Positions 1-8,597 of a stretch of DNA of 64,000 nt are shown here, piece by piece. The notes under the pieces were generated by a model. It was not told the DNA's origin and did not search any database. It was given only the letters and a program-made list of their open reading frames with translations. Source of the DNA: a bacterium HR29 (GTDB lineage Bacteria > Chloroflexota > Dehalococcoidia > Tepidiformales > Tepidiformaceae); assembly GCA_002898215.1 (NCBI GenBank), contig BEIF01000003.1, forward strand, positions 62,001-126,000. Reading direction: 5' to 3'. Each line of letters starts with the position of its first letter. The stretch's first letter is position 1. Made by a program: the position numbers and the translations under genes.

Positions 1-2
1 TT

Positions 3-215
3 GGCGGAAGCTGGCAGCTCACGCTCGTCTTCCGGGCGGAGCTGCTGGCCGCCCCGAAGGGCGACCCGCATCGCCGGCCGGTCCTCCTTCCGGCCCAGCC
101 TGCCGAGGCGGTCGGCGGCTTCGCCGCCGCCGACCTCGCGCGCTGGGCCGGCGGCGACGCCGGGGGCGGCGGGCTCCCGCCCCCGGCAACCCAGCGCCCT
201 CCGCTCCTCTTCTGA
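3..215 (+). CDS. C-terminal end of an unidentified protein (partial)
   Basis: Only the last 70 codons are in the window; the gene enters from the left edge and stops with TGA at 213-215. The frame is the best of the three: it starts SWQLTLVFRAELL, a hydrophobic beta-strand-like segment, then becomes Pro/Ala/Gly-rich and ends PPLLF. The strand followed by an acidic/basic linker resembles the last strand and tail of Nudix hydrolases, but no Nudix box is visible, so the family is a guess. It is followed directly by a perfect inverted repeat. Confidence 0.4.
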   Translation, partial: GGSWQLTLVFRAELLAAPKGDPHRRPVLLPAQPAEAVGGFAAADLARWAGGDAGGGGLPPPATQRPPLLF

Positions 216-217
216 GG

Positions 218-244
218 GTTTGTCGAGGAACGCGCTCGACAAAC
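218..244 (+). terminator. 10-bp inverted repeat after the first gene
   Basis: GTTTGTCGAG (218-227) and CTCGACAAAC (235-244) are perfectly complementary around a 7-base loop, two bases after the stop codon of the preceding gene. There is no T-run, so this is at best a weak or factor-assisted terminator. Confidence 0.35.
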
Positions 245-332
245 TCCCACATGCTCCGCCCCTGCGGTATCCTGTTTCCCAGCGGGGGCATTGGAAATCC
301 CAGCCTTCCGACCGGAAAGGGGGGTCACCGAG

Positions 333-1211
333 ATGACCAACGTCGCATCACCCATCGCCGAACGCGGCTACGCCCACCCGGAAGTTCTCGTCGATACCCA
401 GTGGGTCGCCGACCACCTGAACGACCCGAACGTCCGCATCATCGAGTCGGACGAGGACCCGCTCCTCTACGCTTCGGGGCACATCCCCGGCGCGGTCGAG
501 GTCGACTGGGTTCGGGACTTGAACGACCCGGTGCGCCGGGACTACATCGACAAGGCCCGTTTCGAAGAGCTGATGTCCCGCATCGGCGTGACGCCCGACA
601 TGACGGTCGTCTTCTACGGCGACAAGAACAACTGGTGGGCGACGTACGCCTTCTGGGTCTTCCAGCTCTTCGGCCACACGAACGCGAAGATCATGGACGG
701 TGGCCGCCTGAAGTGGGAGAAGGAGGGCCGGCCCCTCGTGCGCGAGGTGCCGAACTACCCGCGCACCCGGTATGTGGCCAAGGAGCGGGACGACAGCCGC
801 ATCCGCGCCTTCCGCGACCAGGTGCTGAAGCACATGGAGGCTCGCAAGCCCCTGGTCGACGTGCGGAGCCCGGAGGAGTTCCGGGGCGAACGGACGCACA
901 TGCCCGAATACCCTCAGGAAGGCGTGCTGCGGGGCGGGCACATCCCCGGGGCGAAGAACATGCCGTGGGCGCGGGCCGTCAATCCGGAGGACGGCACCTT
1001 CCGGCCGGCCGCGGAGCTCCAGCAGCTCTACATCGAACAGCTGGGCCTGAAGCCCGAGGACGAGATCATCACCTACTGCCGCATCGGCGAGCGCTCCAGC
1101 CACACCTGGTTCGTGCTGACCTACCTGCTCGGCTTCCCGAACGTCCGGAACTACGACGGAAGCTGGACGGAGTGGGGGAACTCCGTCGGCTTGCCCATCG
1201 AGAAGCCGTAG
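333..1211 (+). CDS. sseA: Two-domain thiosulfate/3-mercaptopyruvate sulfurtransferase (rhodanese)
   Basis: A 292-residue tandem rhodanese. The N-terminal domain (about residues 18-135) is the non-catalytic type. The C-terminal domain (about 165-290) carries the active-site loop CRIGERSS with the persulfide-forming Cys249. It moves sulfane sulfur from thiosulfate or mercaptopyruvate to a thiol or protein acceptor in the cytosol. The ATG at 333 is chosen over an in-frame upstream start at 291 because GGAAAGGGGG lies just before it and a -10-like TATCCT sits at 268-273. A strong hairpin follows the stop, then sufE. The sseA-sufE pairing is common in Actinobacteria and Chloroflexota and suggests supply or handling of persulfide sulfur. 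Confidence 0.9.
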   Translation: MTNVASPIAERGYAHPEVLVDTQWVADHLNDPNVRIIESDEDPLLYASGHIPGAVEVDWVRDLNDPVRRDYIDKARFEELMSRIGVTPDMTVVFYGDKNNWWATYAFWVFQLFGHTNAKIMDGGRLKWEKEGRPLVREVPNYPRTRYVAKERDDSRIRAFRDQVLKHMEARKPLVDVRSPEEFRGERTHMPEYPQEGVLRGGHIPGAKNMPWARAVNPEDGTFRPAAELQQLYIEQLGLKPEDEIITYCRIGERSSHTWFVLTYLLGFPNVRNYDGSWTEWGNSVGLPIEKP

Positions 1212-1222
1212 CACCATCCAGG

Positions 1223-1250
1223 GGGAGGCGGGCCGGAAGGCCCGCCTCCC
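1223..1250 (+). terminator. Hairpin terminator after sseA
   Basis: A perfect 12-bp stem, GGGAGGCGGGCC / GGCCCGCCTCCC, closed by a GGAA tetraloop, starts 12 bases after the sseA stop. It is followed by TTGCCC rather than a long T-run. It separates sseA from sufE, which has its own -10-like TAGCAT at 1288-1293. Confidence 0.6.
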
Positions 1251-1325
1251 TTGCCCGGCGCACGTGGCCCCCGCTACGCCGGCGCGGTAGCATGGAGCTG
1301 CGGGCGCTCGCCCCCGCTCGGAGCC

Positions 1326-1778
1326 ATGACCGCCATCCCCGAACCGCTCGCCCGCTTGCTCCACGAAGTCGAAGGGCTCGACCGCTTCGAGCGCCAGCAG
1401 CTCTTGTTGGAGTTCGCCGACGAGTTCCGCGAGGTGCCGCCAGAGGTCGCGGAGCGCCCCTTTCCGGAGGAGAACTACGTCACCCGCTGCGAATCGCAGG
1501 CGTACGTGTTCGCCCGGCCGAACCCCGACGGCACCCTCAAGTTCTACTTCGCCGTCGAGAACCCCCAGGGCGTCTCGGCGAAGTCCTGGGCGGTGATCAT
1601 GGACCGAACCCTCTCCGGCCAGCCCCTCGAGTCGGTGCTGGCGGTGCCGCCCGACGTCATCTTCCGCATCTACGGCAACGAGATCTCCATGGGGAAGGGG
1701 CAGGGACTGATGGGGATGCTCGACCACGTGAAGATGCTCGCTGCCCGCACCCTCCGCGAGCGCCGCTCGGAGGGATGA
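1326..1778 (+). CDS. sufE: SufE family sulfur acceptor protein
   Basis: A 150-residue SufE-fold protein. SufE accepts persulfide from a cysteine desulfurase (SufS) or another sulfurtransferase and passes it to Fe-S cluster assembly. The acceptor cysteine is Cys55 in VTRCESQAYVF, matching the family's Cys-x-Ser-Gln loop, and the length is normal. The ATG at 1326 is preferred to a start at 1251, whose extra 25 residues are proline/arginine-rich and cross the candidate -10 TAGCAT (1288-1293). Its stop overlaps the ATG of the next small gene (ATGA), so the two are probably translationally coupled. No sufS or sufBCD is in the window. Confidence 0.85.
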   Translation: MTAIPEPLARLLHEVEGLDRFERQQLLLEFADEFREVPPEVAERPFPEENYVTRCESQAYVFARPNPDGTLKFYFAVENPQGVSAKSWAVIMDRTLSGQPLESVLAVPPDVIFRIYGNEISMGKGQGLMGMLDHVKMLAARTLRERRSEG

Positions 1779-2056
1779 CGGTGGGCGCGCTGCTCGTCCT
1801 CCGGCTCATCGGCTTCCCTGCGGCGATGCTCATCTCCGGCATCGTCGCCTGGCGGCTCGCTCGGCGCTCCAGCGACCCCCGCAGCGAGCGTCCCGTCTGG
1901 CGTGACGACTCCCTTGCCGACTGGTACCGGGAGCGGGAGCGCCTCGCCGAGGAGGAGCGACGGAAGCGTCACGAAGCGCTCTCCCGCGGCGAGCACGCCG
2001 AAGCGGCGGAGGCGAGCCAGAGGGAGGAGCGGACCGAGCATCGCCTCGGCGGGTAA
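1775..2056 (+). CDS. Small membrane protein coupled to sufE
   Basis: A 93-residue protein whose ATG overlaps the sufE stop in an ATGA junction. It has one N-terminal hydrophobic helix (about residues 3-25), then a basic ARRSS segment, and a highly charged Arg/Glu-rich tail (about 45-90) likely to be helical or coiled coil. The topology suggests a membrane anchor with a cytoplasmic charged tail. I recognise no family. The coupling with sufE is what can be seen; a role in Fe-S or sulfur handling would be inference. Confidence 0.65.
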   Translation: MTVGALLVLRLIGFPAAMLISGIVAWRLARRSSDPRSERPVWRDDSLADWYRERERLAEEERRKRHEALSRGEHAEAAEASQREERTEHRLGG

Positions 2057-2342
2057 GTGCCGCCGCTCCTCGCGTTGCTCGAACCGGATCCACACCTGGG
2101 CTCACCTGCGTTGCGCGGGTGCGCCGCCGGCAACGACCGCCCCTCGGCCCTGGCCGGACGCGCAGGCTCGGGATAATGCCCGCGCGCTCCGGCCGGGCGG
2201 CCCAGGCGGTGGCGGACCTTTCCGCCGGAGCGGCGGCCGGCGGTCCCCCGCCCCCCGGGCCATCGAGCCGCACGGCGGGCGGGGGGCGGCGTCCGTGTGA
2301 AGGGCAGCCGCCCGGTCCGTGACACGGGCAACCGCACTGGAG

Positions 2343-2510
2343 ATGGCGCCGCGCACCTCTCCCTGGCGTGTGTCGTGGCAGCTCGACTTCGCTGGTGGCG
2401 ACCCGGCAGGGTTGGCGGCCGTCAGCCGCGCGCTGTACGTGGTGTCGGGGTTCGTGTCGGGCACCGCCGAGCGGCTGGTTCGTGGCGGCCGTCCGGTTCG
2501 GGACGGCTGA
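2343..2510 (+). CDS. Possible small hypothetical protein
   Basis: Within the otherwise gene-free 2057-2568 interval one frame looks weakly coding. It has high G/C in third codon positions and a plausible peptide beginning MAPRTSPWRVSWQLDF and ending RPVRDG (55 residues from ATG 2343; 63 from an upstream GTG at 2319). There is no clear ribosome binding site and no recognisable family. It may be spurious. The rest of the 512-bp interval shows only GC-rich sequence. Confidence 0.25.
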   Translation: MAPRTSPWRVSWQLDFAGGDPAGLAAVSRALYVVSGFVSGTAERLVRGGRPVRDG

Positions 2511-2568
2511 TGAGCGTCGGGACGGGTGGTAGAGTGGGCCCCGCAGCATCCGAACCCGGAGGCGCATC

Positions 2569-3216
2569 ATGGACCGATTCGAAGATGGCGACCTCGTCAT
2601 CCTCCGCGCGGGGCCGGCGGGCGCTTGGCAGAACAACATCTACCTGGTGATCGACCGCACCACGGGAGAAGCCGCGTTCATCGACGCCCCCGACGAGCCG
2701 GAGAAGGCCATCGCCGCCGCCGAGGCGGCCGGCGTGCACCCCACGAAGATCCTCCTCACCCACTCCCACCCCGACCACACGGCGGGTCTCGACGCGCTGA
2801 AGGCTCGGTTCGGCTGCCGGCTGTACGCCCATGCGGCCGAGCCGTGGCTGAAGGAGGGGCAACTCGACGAGCCGGTCCAGCACGGACAGGAGATCCGGGT
2901 CGGGAACGTCGCCTTCCGGGTGCTGAGCGTGCCGGGCCACACCCCGGGGAGCACCGCCTACGTGGCCGGGAAGAGCGCCTTCGTAGGCGACACGCTCTTC
3001 CCCGGCGGGCCTGGCCGCTCGCAATCGCCGGAGCTCCTCAGGCAGGAGATCGCCTCCATCGTGACGCACCTGTATGCGCTGCCGGACGACACGGTCGTGT
3101 ATCCGGGGCACGGCCCTACCACGACGATCGGGGAGAGCAAGGCCGAGTACGCCGTCTTCGCCTCGCGCGAGCACCCGCCCGACCTGTGCGGCGACGTGCG
3201 CTGGCTGGAATCCTGA
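2569..3216 (+). CDS. Metallo-beta-lactamase fold hydrolase (glyoxalase II-like)
   Basis: A 215-residue MBL-fold protein with the metal-binding motif THSHPDH (about residues 64-70), a further His in GHTPGS (about 125), Asp in FVGDTLF (about 142) and His in YPGHGP (about 182). That is the full ligand set for a dinuclear centre. Glyoxalase II, persulfide dioxygenase and lactonase relatives share this architecture, so the substrate is not determined. The start at 2569 has a -10-like TAGAGT at 2530-2535 and an AGGCG-type binding site. A TetR gene follows about 100 bp downstream, with its own -10-like TATCCT at 3248-3253. Confidence 0.8.
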   Translation: MDRFEDGDLVILRAGPAGAWQNNIYLVIDRTTGEAAFIDAPDEPEKAIAAAEAAGVHPTKILLTHSHPDHTAGLDALKARFGCRLYAHAAEPWLKEGQLDEPVQHGQEIRVGNVAFRVLSVPGHTPGSTAYVAGKSAFVGDTLFPGGPGRSQSPELLRQEIASIVTHLYALPDDTVVYPGHGPTTTIGESKAEYAVFASREHPPDLCGDVRWLES

Positions 3217-3317
3217 GCGCGCACTCGACGGATTGTCCAGCGGGCGCTATCCTGGCCTCGCGATCGAACAGGGGCGGAGAACGTTCGCAGCGAGATCACC
3301 TGTCGGAGCAAGAACGA

Positions 3318-3932
3318 ATGGCGAACCCTGGCGAAACCGTACCGAAGAGCCGCTTGGAACGCCGCAAGCTTCGCACCCGGCGAGCGATTCTCGAGGCAGC
3401 GGCGAAGCTCTTTCGCGAGAAGGGCTTCGGCAAGACCTCGATCATCGAGATCGCCGACCTCGCCGACGTGGGCGTCGGGACGCTGTACGGCTACTTCCGC
3501 TCCAAGCACGAGCTGCTCCAGGAGGTGCTTCGCACCCACGCGCTCGAAGCCCGGGAGCGGTATCGCGCCGCTGTGGACCGGACGACGCCGGCGGTCGAGC
3601 GGGTCGTGCGCACGCTCGATGAAGTGGCCCGCTACATGCACGAGAACCGGGTGTTGCTGGCCTCCGCCTTCCGCGAGGACGGAGGCGAGCGCGGGGAGCG
3701 TCACGCCCAGGCGGTGAACCCCGCCGACTGGCTGTTCGACGCCCTGTGCGAGGACATGCGGCGCGGCATCGAGAAGGGGGAGCTGCGGAAGGTGCCGGTC
3801 GAAATCACCGCCCTCACGCTTCTCACCGCCTACACCTCGGCCGCTCTCGGACTGGGCGTTTGGCGCGACCGGGACCGTGAAGCGACCTTGCGCGAGCTGG
3901 ACGAGATGACGCGCGCTCTCCTTTCAGCCTGA
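3318..3932 (+). CDS. TetR/AcrR family transcriptional regulator
   Basis: A 204-residue TetR-type repressor. The N-terminal helix-turn-helix spans about residues 18-65 (TRRAILEAAAKLF, GVGTLYGYFRSK). The C-terminal helical ligand domain is unclassified, with the terminal ALGLGVWRD helix typical of the family. The ATG at 3318 gives the normal N-terminus with a basic stretch before the HTH; reading farther upstream adds only proline/arginine-rich sequence. It lies between an MBL hydrolase and a response regulator in the same direction; its target is unknown. Confidence 0.85.
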   Translation: MANPGETVPKSRLERRKLRTRRAILEAAAKLFREKGFGKTSIIEIADLADVGVGTLYGYFRSKHELLQEVLRTHALEARERYRAAVDRTTPAVERVVRTLDEVARYMHENRVLLASAFREDGGERGERHAQAVNPADWLFDALCEDMRRGIEKGELRKVPVEITALTLLTAYTSAALGLGVWRDRDREATLRELDEMTRALLSA

Positions 3933-4024
3933 ACGGAGGCGCCCGCTGGGGCGAACCGGGGGGTAGGCAGGCGCGGGGCTCTGCGGTAGAGTACCCGCGC
4001 GGCAGCTCAGCCCCGAGGAGCGCG

Positions 4025-4771
4025 ATGCCGACGATGAGCCGGGACGAGTTCGGGAGCACTGGGGGGAGCTCCCGGCCCCCCATCCGGGTGCTTCTCGTCG
4101 ACGACCACGCCGTCGTCCGTCAGGGCCTCCGCTCGCTCCTCGCCCGTCGGGCCGATATCGCCGTGGTGGGCGAAGCGAGCGATGGGCGGGAGGCGGTGCT
4201 CCTTGCCCGCCGTCTCCGCCCCGATGTCGTGCTCATGGACGTGGTGATGCCGGGCCTCAACGGCGTCGAAGCCGCCGCCCGCATCCACCACGAGCTCCCG
4301 GGTGTGCGCGTCGTCATGCTCAGCGGCTACAGCGATACCGCCCAAGTGCTCGCTGCCGTCCGCGCCGGCGCCCAAGGGTACGTGCGCAAATCCGCCGATA
4401 TCGATGAGCTCATCCTCGCCATCCAAGCGGTCGCCCACGGCAACACCTACTTCTCGGCCGAGCTCCTCGGCGGGTTCGATGCCATGGAGCTTCTGCAGAG
4501 CGCGCAGAAACCGGGAGGGGGCGCGCTCGACCGTCTCTCCCAGCGGGAGCGCGAAGTGCTCCAGCTCATCGGCGAGGGGTACACCAACCGCGAGATCGCG
4601 GAGGTGCTCGGGGTGACGGTGAAGACGGTGGAGGCTCACATCACGCGGATCATCCAGAAGCTCGGCATCCGGCGGCGGGGCGACCTCATCCGCTTCGCCG
4701 TTCGGGCGGGCATCGCTCCGCTGGAGTCCGTCGAGCCGGCGCCCCCCGCGCGGGAAGGGCGCGCCGGCTGA
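4025..4771 (+). CDS. NarL/LuxR-type response regulator
   Basis: A 248-residue two-domain regulator. The receiver domain (about residues 20-135) has the acidic pair Asp26/Asp27, phospho-acceptor Asp72 in VLMDVVMPG and the KSA lysine near 122. A linker leads to a LuxR-type HTH (about 165-230) with LSQREREVLQLIGEG and TVKTVEAHI. It should bind DNA when phosphorylated. No partner histidine kinase is adjacent. The start has a good GAGGAG site (4016-4021) and a -10-like TAGAGT at 3987-3992. Confidence 0.88.
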   Translation: MPTMSRDEFGSTGGSSRPPIRVLLVDDHAVVRQGLRSLLARRADIAVVGEASDGREAVLLARRLRPDVVLMDVVMPGLNGVEAAARIHHELPGVRVVMLSGYSDTAQVLAAVRAGAQGYVRKSADIDELILAIQAVAHGNTYFSAELLGGFDAMELLQSAQKPGGGALDRLSQREREVLQLIGEGYTNREIAEVLGVTVKTVEAHITRIIQKLGIRRRGDLIRFAVRAGIAPLESVEPAPPAREGRAG

Positions 4772-4781
4772 GGCCGTCGGT

Positions 4782-4804
4782 GATCGCCCCCACACGGGGC
4801 GGTC
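4782..4804 (+). terminator. Hairpin between the response regulator and folE
   Basis: GATCGCCCC (4782-4790) pairs with GGGGCGGTC (4796-4804), with one G-U pair, around CACAC. It lies 10 bases after the regulator stop and just before the folE -10-like TAGGAT (4816-4821). There is no T-run. Confidence 0.35.
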
Positions 4805-4849
4805 GCCGCGTCTGTTAGGATCGAACGAGCGAGTTCCGGGGGGTTCACC

Positions 4850-5470
4850 ATGGCGTTCGAGCCACGGGCCATCGGCCTCGATGGGCGCGGGGCTGTCACT
4901 GAGCGGGGCGTCGACCGCGAGCGCATCCAGGCCGCCGTGCGCGAGCTCATCCTCGCCATCGGCGAAGATCCGGCGCGCGACGGCCTCCGCGACACGCCGC
5001 GCCGCATCGCCGACATGTACGCCGAGATCTTCGAAGGGCTGACCATCGATCCGCGGGAGTACCTGCGTGTCGGCTTCGAAGTGCCCCACGACGAGATGGT
5101 CATCCTCCGCAACATCCCCTTCTACAGCATGTGCGAGCACCACTTCCTCCCCTTCCATGGCGAAGCCCACGTGGGGTACGTGCCCGACTCGCGCGTGGTG
5201 GGCATCAGCAAGCTCGCCCGTGTGGTGGAGGCGTACGCCCGCCGGCCGCAGATCCAGGAGAAGCTCACCAGCCAGATCGCCGAGGCGATCATGGAGGTGC
5301 TGGAACCGGACGGCGTGGCCGTCGTCATCGAGGCCGAGCACCTCTGCATGACGATGCGCGGCGTGAAGAAGCCCGGTAGCCGGATGGTCACCAGCGCCAT
5401 GCGCGGACAGTTCCGCCGCTCGGCTGTTACCCGCTCCGAGTTCCTCGCCCTCGTGCGCGGGACCGTCTGA
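4850..5470 (+). CDS. folE: GTP cyclohydrolase I
   Basis: A 206-residue FolE, converting GTP to 7,8-dihydroneopterin triphosphate, the first step to tetrahydrofolate. Zinc ligands are visible: Cys95 and His98 in [10 protein letters not shown] and Cys166 in AEHLCMTM. The C-terminal [11 protein letters not shown] and RSEFLALV are typical. The length fits bacterial FolE. No other folate genes are next to it. It opens a same-strand run of four genes (4850-8597) with short gaps, preceded by -10-like TAGGAT at 4816-4821. Confidence 0.93.
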   Translation: MAFEPRAIGLDGRGAVTERGVDRERIQAAVRELILAIGEDPARDGLRDTPRRIADMYAEIFEGLTIDPREYLRVGFEVPHDEMVILRNIPFYSMCEHHFLPFHGEAHVGYVPDSRVVGISKLARVVEAYARRPQIQEKLTSQIAEAIMEVLEPDGVAVVIEAEHLCMTMRGVKKPGSRMVTSAMRGQFRRSAVTRSEFLALVRGTV

Positions 5471-5493
5471 GCGGTCTGCCGCAGGAGGCACCG

Positions 5494-6522
5494 ATGGACG
5501 AACCGGCCGCGAACGCCCTCGACGTCCTGCCTGGCGGCGGCCCCGAGCCGCTCATCGATGCGAACCATTTCGAGGCCTTCGCGCCGGAGTGGGCCGCTCT
5601 CTGCGCCGATGCGGCTGCGCACCCCTTCGCCCGGCCCGAATGGGTGGGCGCCTGGCTCCGTCGGGCCGAGCCCATTGGCGAGCCCGTCTTCCTCTCCGTC
5701 CGGCTCGACGGCAGCCTCGTCGGAGCGGCGGCCTTCGAGATCGACCGCGACGCCGCCCGCGCTCTGGGCGACCCGGACGTCACCGACTACCCGCCCCTTG
5801 CCGCGCTCCCTGGCTACGAAGTGGTGGTGGCGGAGGGGATCCTCGAATGGATGCGCGAGGACCTCACGCGGCGCGTCGAGCTCTGGGGCATCGCCGAGGA
5901 TTCGCTCTTCCGGCCGGCGTTCGCGGCGGCGGCCGAGCGTCTCGGCTGGAGCTTCGCAGAGGAGCCGGAAGTCCTCGCCCCCAGGGCCGAGCTCAGCGGC
6001 GGTTGGGAGGCGTACCTCGCCGGGCTTTCGAAGCACGACCGCCACGAGCTGCGCCGGAAGATGCGGAACTTCGCTCACGCGGGGGAGGCTCGCTACGCGG
6101 AGGTCACCGACGCGGAGGCGGCTGGTCCTGCCCTCGATGCCCTCTTCGGGCTCATGCGCGCCAGCCACGAAGGGAAAGCGCGCTTCCTCACGCCCGAGCG
6201 GGAGGCGTTCTTCCGGGAGGCCGTGCAGGCCGCCGTGGGGGCGGGCTTCGCGCGCATCGGTGAACTCCGGCTCGGAGGCGAGGTCGCGGCTATGGTCGTC
6301 TGCCTAGAGAACGCCGAGGGCACCTTCCTCTACAACTCCGGCTACGACCCGCAATTCGCCCGCCTGGCTGCCGGCTTCGTCTGCAAAGCGCACGCCCTGC
6401 GCAGCGCCGCCGAACGGGGGAAGCGCTTCTTCGACTTTCTTCGCGGGGGCGAAGAGTACAAGCGGCGGATGGGCGGTCGTCCGTACCAGCTCTACCGCCT
6501 GCGCCTCGAAGCTCGCGAGTGA
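5494..6522 (+). CDS. GNAT/BioF2-like acetyltransferase (FemAB-type fold)
   Basis: A 342-residue protein in which the second half (about 180-335) looks like the BioF2-like GNAT domain of the CelD/FemAB superfamily. It has KHDRHELRRKMRNF, a FGLMRASHEGKARFLTPE segment and the end YNSGYDPQFA ... FDFLRGGEEYKRRMG. These proteins transfer acyl or aminoacyl groups, often in cell-envelope or exopolysaccharide work. It starts 23 bp after folE with an AGGAGG site and is 9 bp from the following glycosyltransferase, so the three genes probably share a transcript. The substrate is unknown. Confidence 0.75.
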   Translation: MDEPAANALDVLPGGGPEPLIDANHFEAFAPEWAALCADAAAHPFARPEWVGAWLRRAEPIGEPVFLSVRLDGSLVGAAAFEIDRDAARALGDPDVTDYPPLAALPGYEVVVAEGILEWMREDLTRRVELWGIAEDSLFRPAFAAAAERLGWSFAEEPEVLAPRAELSGGWEAYLAGLSKHDRHELRRKMRNFAHAGEARYAEVTDAEAAGPALDALFGLMRASHEGKARFLTPEREAFFREAVQAAVGAGFARIGELRLGGEVAAMVVCLENAEGTFLYNSGYDPQFARLAAGFVCKAHALRSAAERGKRFFDFLRGGEEYKRRMGGRPYQLYRLRLEARE

Positions 6523-6531
6523 GGGCGGCCG

Positions 6532-7797
6532 GTGACGCGCATCCTCCACCTCTCGGTGCACACGAGCCCACTTGCTCCCCTCGGCGGCCGCGACGCCGGT
6601 GGTATGAACGTCTACGTGCTCGAGCTCTCCCGGGCCTTGGGAGAGCTCGGCTACCAGGTGGATGTGATGACCCGCCTGGACGGTGACCTTCCTCCGATCG
6701 CACCGCTCGGACCGAACGTGCGCCTCGTGCGGCTGGCGGCGGGCCCGCCGCTGCCGCTGCCGAAGGACGACATCGCCCGCTGCGGGGCCGAGTTCGCGCG
6801 CGAAGCGCTCGCCTTCGTGGCACGCGAAGGCCGCGGCTACGACCTCATCCATAGCCATTACTGGCAGAGCGCCCGCATCGGGCTGGCGCTGGCGCGGGCC
6901 TGGAACGTGCCCCACGCGGTGATGTTCCACACCCTCGGCGCCGTCAAGAACCGCGCCCGCGTGAGCGAGGCGGAGCCTCGCCGGCGCATCGCCGCCGAGC
7001 GGCTCGCGGCACGGCGTGCCGATGCCGTGGTCACCGCCAGCCGTCACGAGCGGGAGCTCCTGGTACGCGACTACGGTGCCGACCCCTCACGGCTGGTCAC
7101 CATCCCCTGCGGGATCGACCTCGAGCTCTTCGCGCCGCGGAACCGTGCGCAGGCTCGCGCCCGGCTCGGCGTCCCCCCCGAACCCCCGCTCCTGGTGTGG
7201 GTGGGCCGCCTCGAGCCGCTGAAGGGCGTCGATATCCTCGTCGATGCCTTCGCCCAGCTCCAGCGGCGGGACGCGCTCCTCTGGATCGTCGGTGGCGATA
7301 CCGACGCCGAGGCGTACCGCTCCGCGCTCGAAGCCCAAGCGCGCGAGCGCGGGGTGAGGGAACGCGTCCGCTTCACGGGGCCGATGCCCCATACCGAACT
7401 GCCCTGGCTGTACAGCGCCGCCGACGTGTGCGTCGTGCCGAGCTACTACGAGAGCTTCGGGCTCGTGGCCGTGGAGGCGATGGCCTGCGGCACCCCGGTG
7501 GTGGCATCCCGGGTCGGCGGCCTGGCCGAAACGGTCATCGATGGCGTGACCGGATACCTCATCCCTTGGCGATGCCCGGAGCCCTTCGCCGAAAAGCTCG
7601 ACGTGCTCCTGGCGAACCCGGAACTGCGGGCGAACTTCGGACGCGCCGGACGGCGGGTGGCGGAGCGCTTCCGGTGGCCTTCGGTGGCGGCGCGCATCGC
7701 TTCGTTGTACGAGGCCTTGCGGGCCGGCCGCCGTCGCGGCGCCCGCTTCCGCGACGAAATCTACGAAGCCACGCTCCTCGCGGGAGGTCAGCTATGA
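6532..7797 (+). CDS. GT4 family glycosyltransferase (MshA-like)
   Basis: A 421-residue GT-B glycosyltransferase. The N-terminal domain contains DAGGMNVYVLELSRAL, the nucleotide-sugar loop seen in MshA and sucrose-phosphate-synthase-like enzymes. The C-terminal domain holds VGRLEPLKG and the EX7E motif ESFGLVAVE followed by CGTPVVAS. GT4 retaining enzymes of this kind make mycothiol precursors, glycolipids or sucrose. The GTG start at 6532 is close behind the acetyltransferase, and the stop overlaps the PIG-L deacetylase start (ATGA). GlcNAc-inositol-type transferase plus deacetylase is the mycothiol pattern, but the acceptor cannot be read from sequence. Confidence 0.82.
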   Translation: MTRILHLSVHTSPLAPLGGRDAGGMNVYVLELSRALGELGYQVDVMTRLDGDLPPIAPLGPNVRLVRLAAGPPLPLPKDDIARCGAEFAREALAFVAREGRGYDLIHSHYWQSARIGLALARAWNVPHAVMFHTLGAVKNRARVSEAEPRRRIAAERLAARRADAVVTASRHERELLVRDYGADPSRLVTIPCGIDLELFAPRNRAQARARLGVPPEPPLLVWVGRLEPLKGVDILVDAFAQLQRRDALLWIVGGDTDAEAYRSALEAQARERGVRERVRFTGPMPHTELPWLYSAADVCVVPSYYESFGLVAVEAMACGTPVVASRVGGLAETVIDGVTGYLIPWRCPEPFAEKLDVLLANPELRANFGRAGRRVAERFRWPSVAARIASLYEALRAGRRRGARFRDEIYEATLLAGGQL

Positions 7798-8597
7798 CGC
7801 AGCCGCAGCCGAGGGACGGCGAACGCCCGATCCTGGCCCAGCCGCCGAGCGGTGCTGCGCCCCCCGAACCTCCGTCCCCCATCACCGGCCCTTCGAGCGC
7901 CATGGTGATCGTCGCCCACCCCGATGACGCGGAGTTCCTCTGCGGAGGGACGGTGGCGAAGTGGTGCGCCGAGGGGTGGGAGGTCCGCTACGTGGTCGTC
8001 ACGAACGGCGACAAGGGCAGCCACGACCCCTCGATGCACCCCGAGAAGCTGGCCGCCATCCGCGAAGAGGAGCAGCGGCAGGCGTGCCGCGTCCTAGGCG
8101 TCAAAGAATGCATCTTCCTGGGGTACCCCGACGGCTTCACCTCCGACGACCACGAGCTGCGCGAACAGATCGTGCGTCTTTTGCGGCGCTACCGCCCGGA
8201 AGTGGTCATCACCTGGGATGGCTTCCGCCGGAGCTTCAACCATCGCGACCACCGCATCGTGGGGATGGCCGCCGCCGACGCCATCTACCCCCTCGTGCGG
8301 GACCGGCTCTTCTACCCACGCCACGAGGAGGAGGGCCTGGAGGCGCACCAGGTGAACGAAGTCCTCCTGGCGGGGGCCACCGACCCCGACTACGAGGTGG
8401 ACATCACCGACTACTGGCACGTGAAGGTCGAGGCCATCCTCTGCCACCAGAGCCAGCTCGGCGGACGCCAGCGGGAGGATTTCCTGCGTATGCGGGAGGA
8501 GCAGCACCGCCGGGAAGGGAGCGACCGTATCGTCGAGCGGTTCCGGCGGTGGAGCATCCGGCGGCCGGTGCCTGCGCAGCCGCCTGCACGGGGCTAG
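7794..8597 (+). CDS. PIG-L/LmbE family zinc deacetylase
   Basis: A 267-residue LmbE-type N-deacetylase. A proline-rich N-terminal tail of about 35 residues precedes the catalytic core, which carries the zinc motif AHPDDAEF (about 42-49), the TNGDKGSHD loop and NHRDHR (about 150). The family removes acetyl groups from GlcNAc-linked compounds (MshB, BshB, PIG-L). It overlaps the glycosyltransferase by four bases and so is co-translated. Together they could form a sugar-amine product for a thiol cofactor or glycolipid. No MshC- or BshC-like ligase is in the window. Confidence 0.85.
   Translation: MTQPQPRDGERPILAQPPSGAAPPEPPSPITGPSSAMVIVAHPDDAEFLCGGTVAKWCAEGWEVRYVVVTNGDKGSHDPSMHPEKLAAIREEEQRQACRVLGVKECIFLGYPDGFTSDDHELREQIVRLLRRYRPEVVITWDGFRRSFNHRDHRIVGMAAADAIYPLVRDRLFYPRHEEEGLEAHQVNEVLLAGATDPDYEVDITDYWHVKVEAILCHQSQLGGRQREDFLRMREEQHRREGSDRIVERFRRWSIRRPVPAQPPARG

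Noticed and set aside
2102-2464. Minus-strand gene in the 2057-2568 gap
   Set aside because: The translation is Pro/Arg/Ala-rich without structure, has no ribosome site, and the frame is probably open by GC bias.
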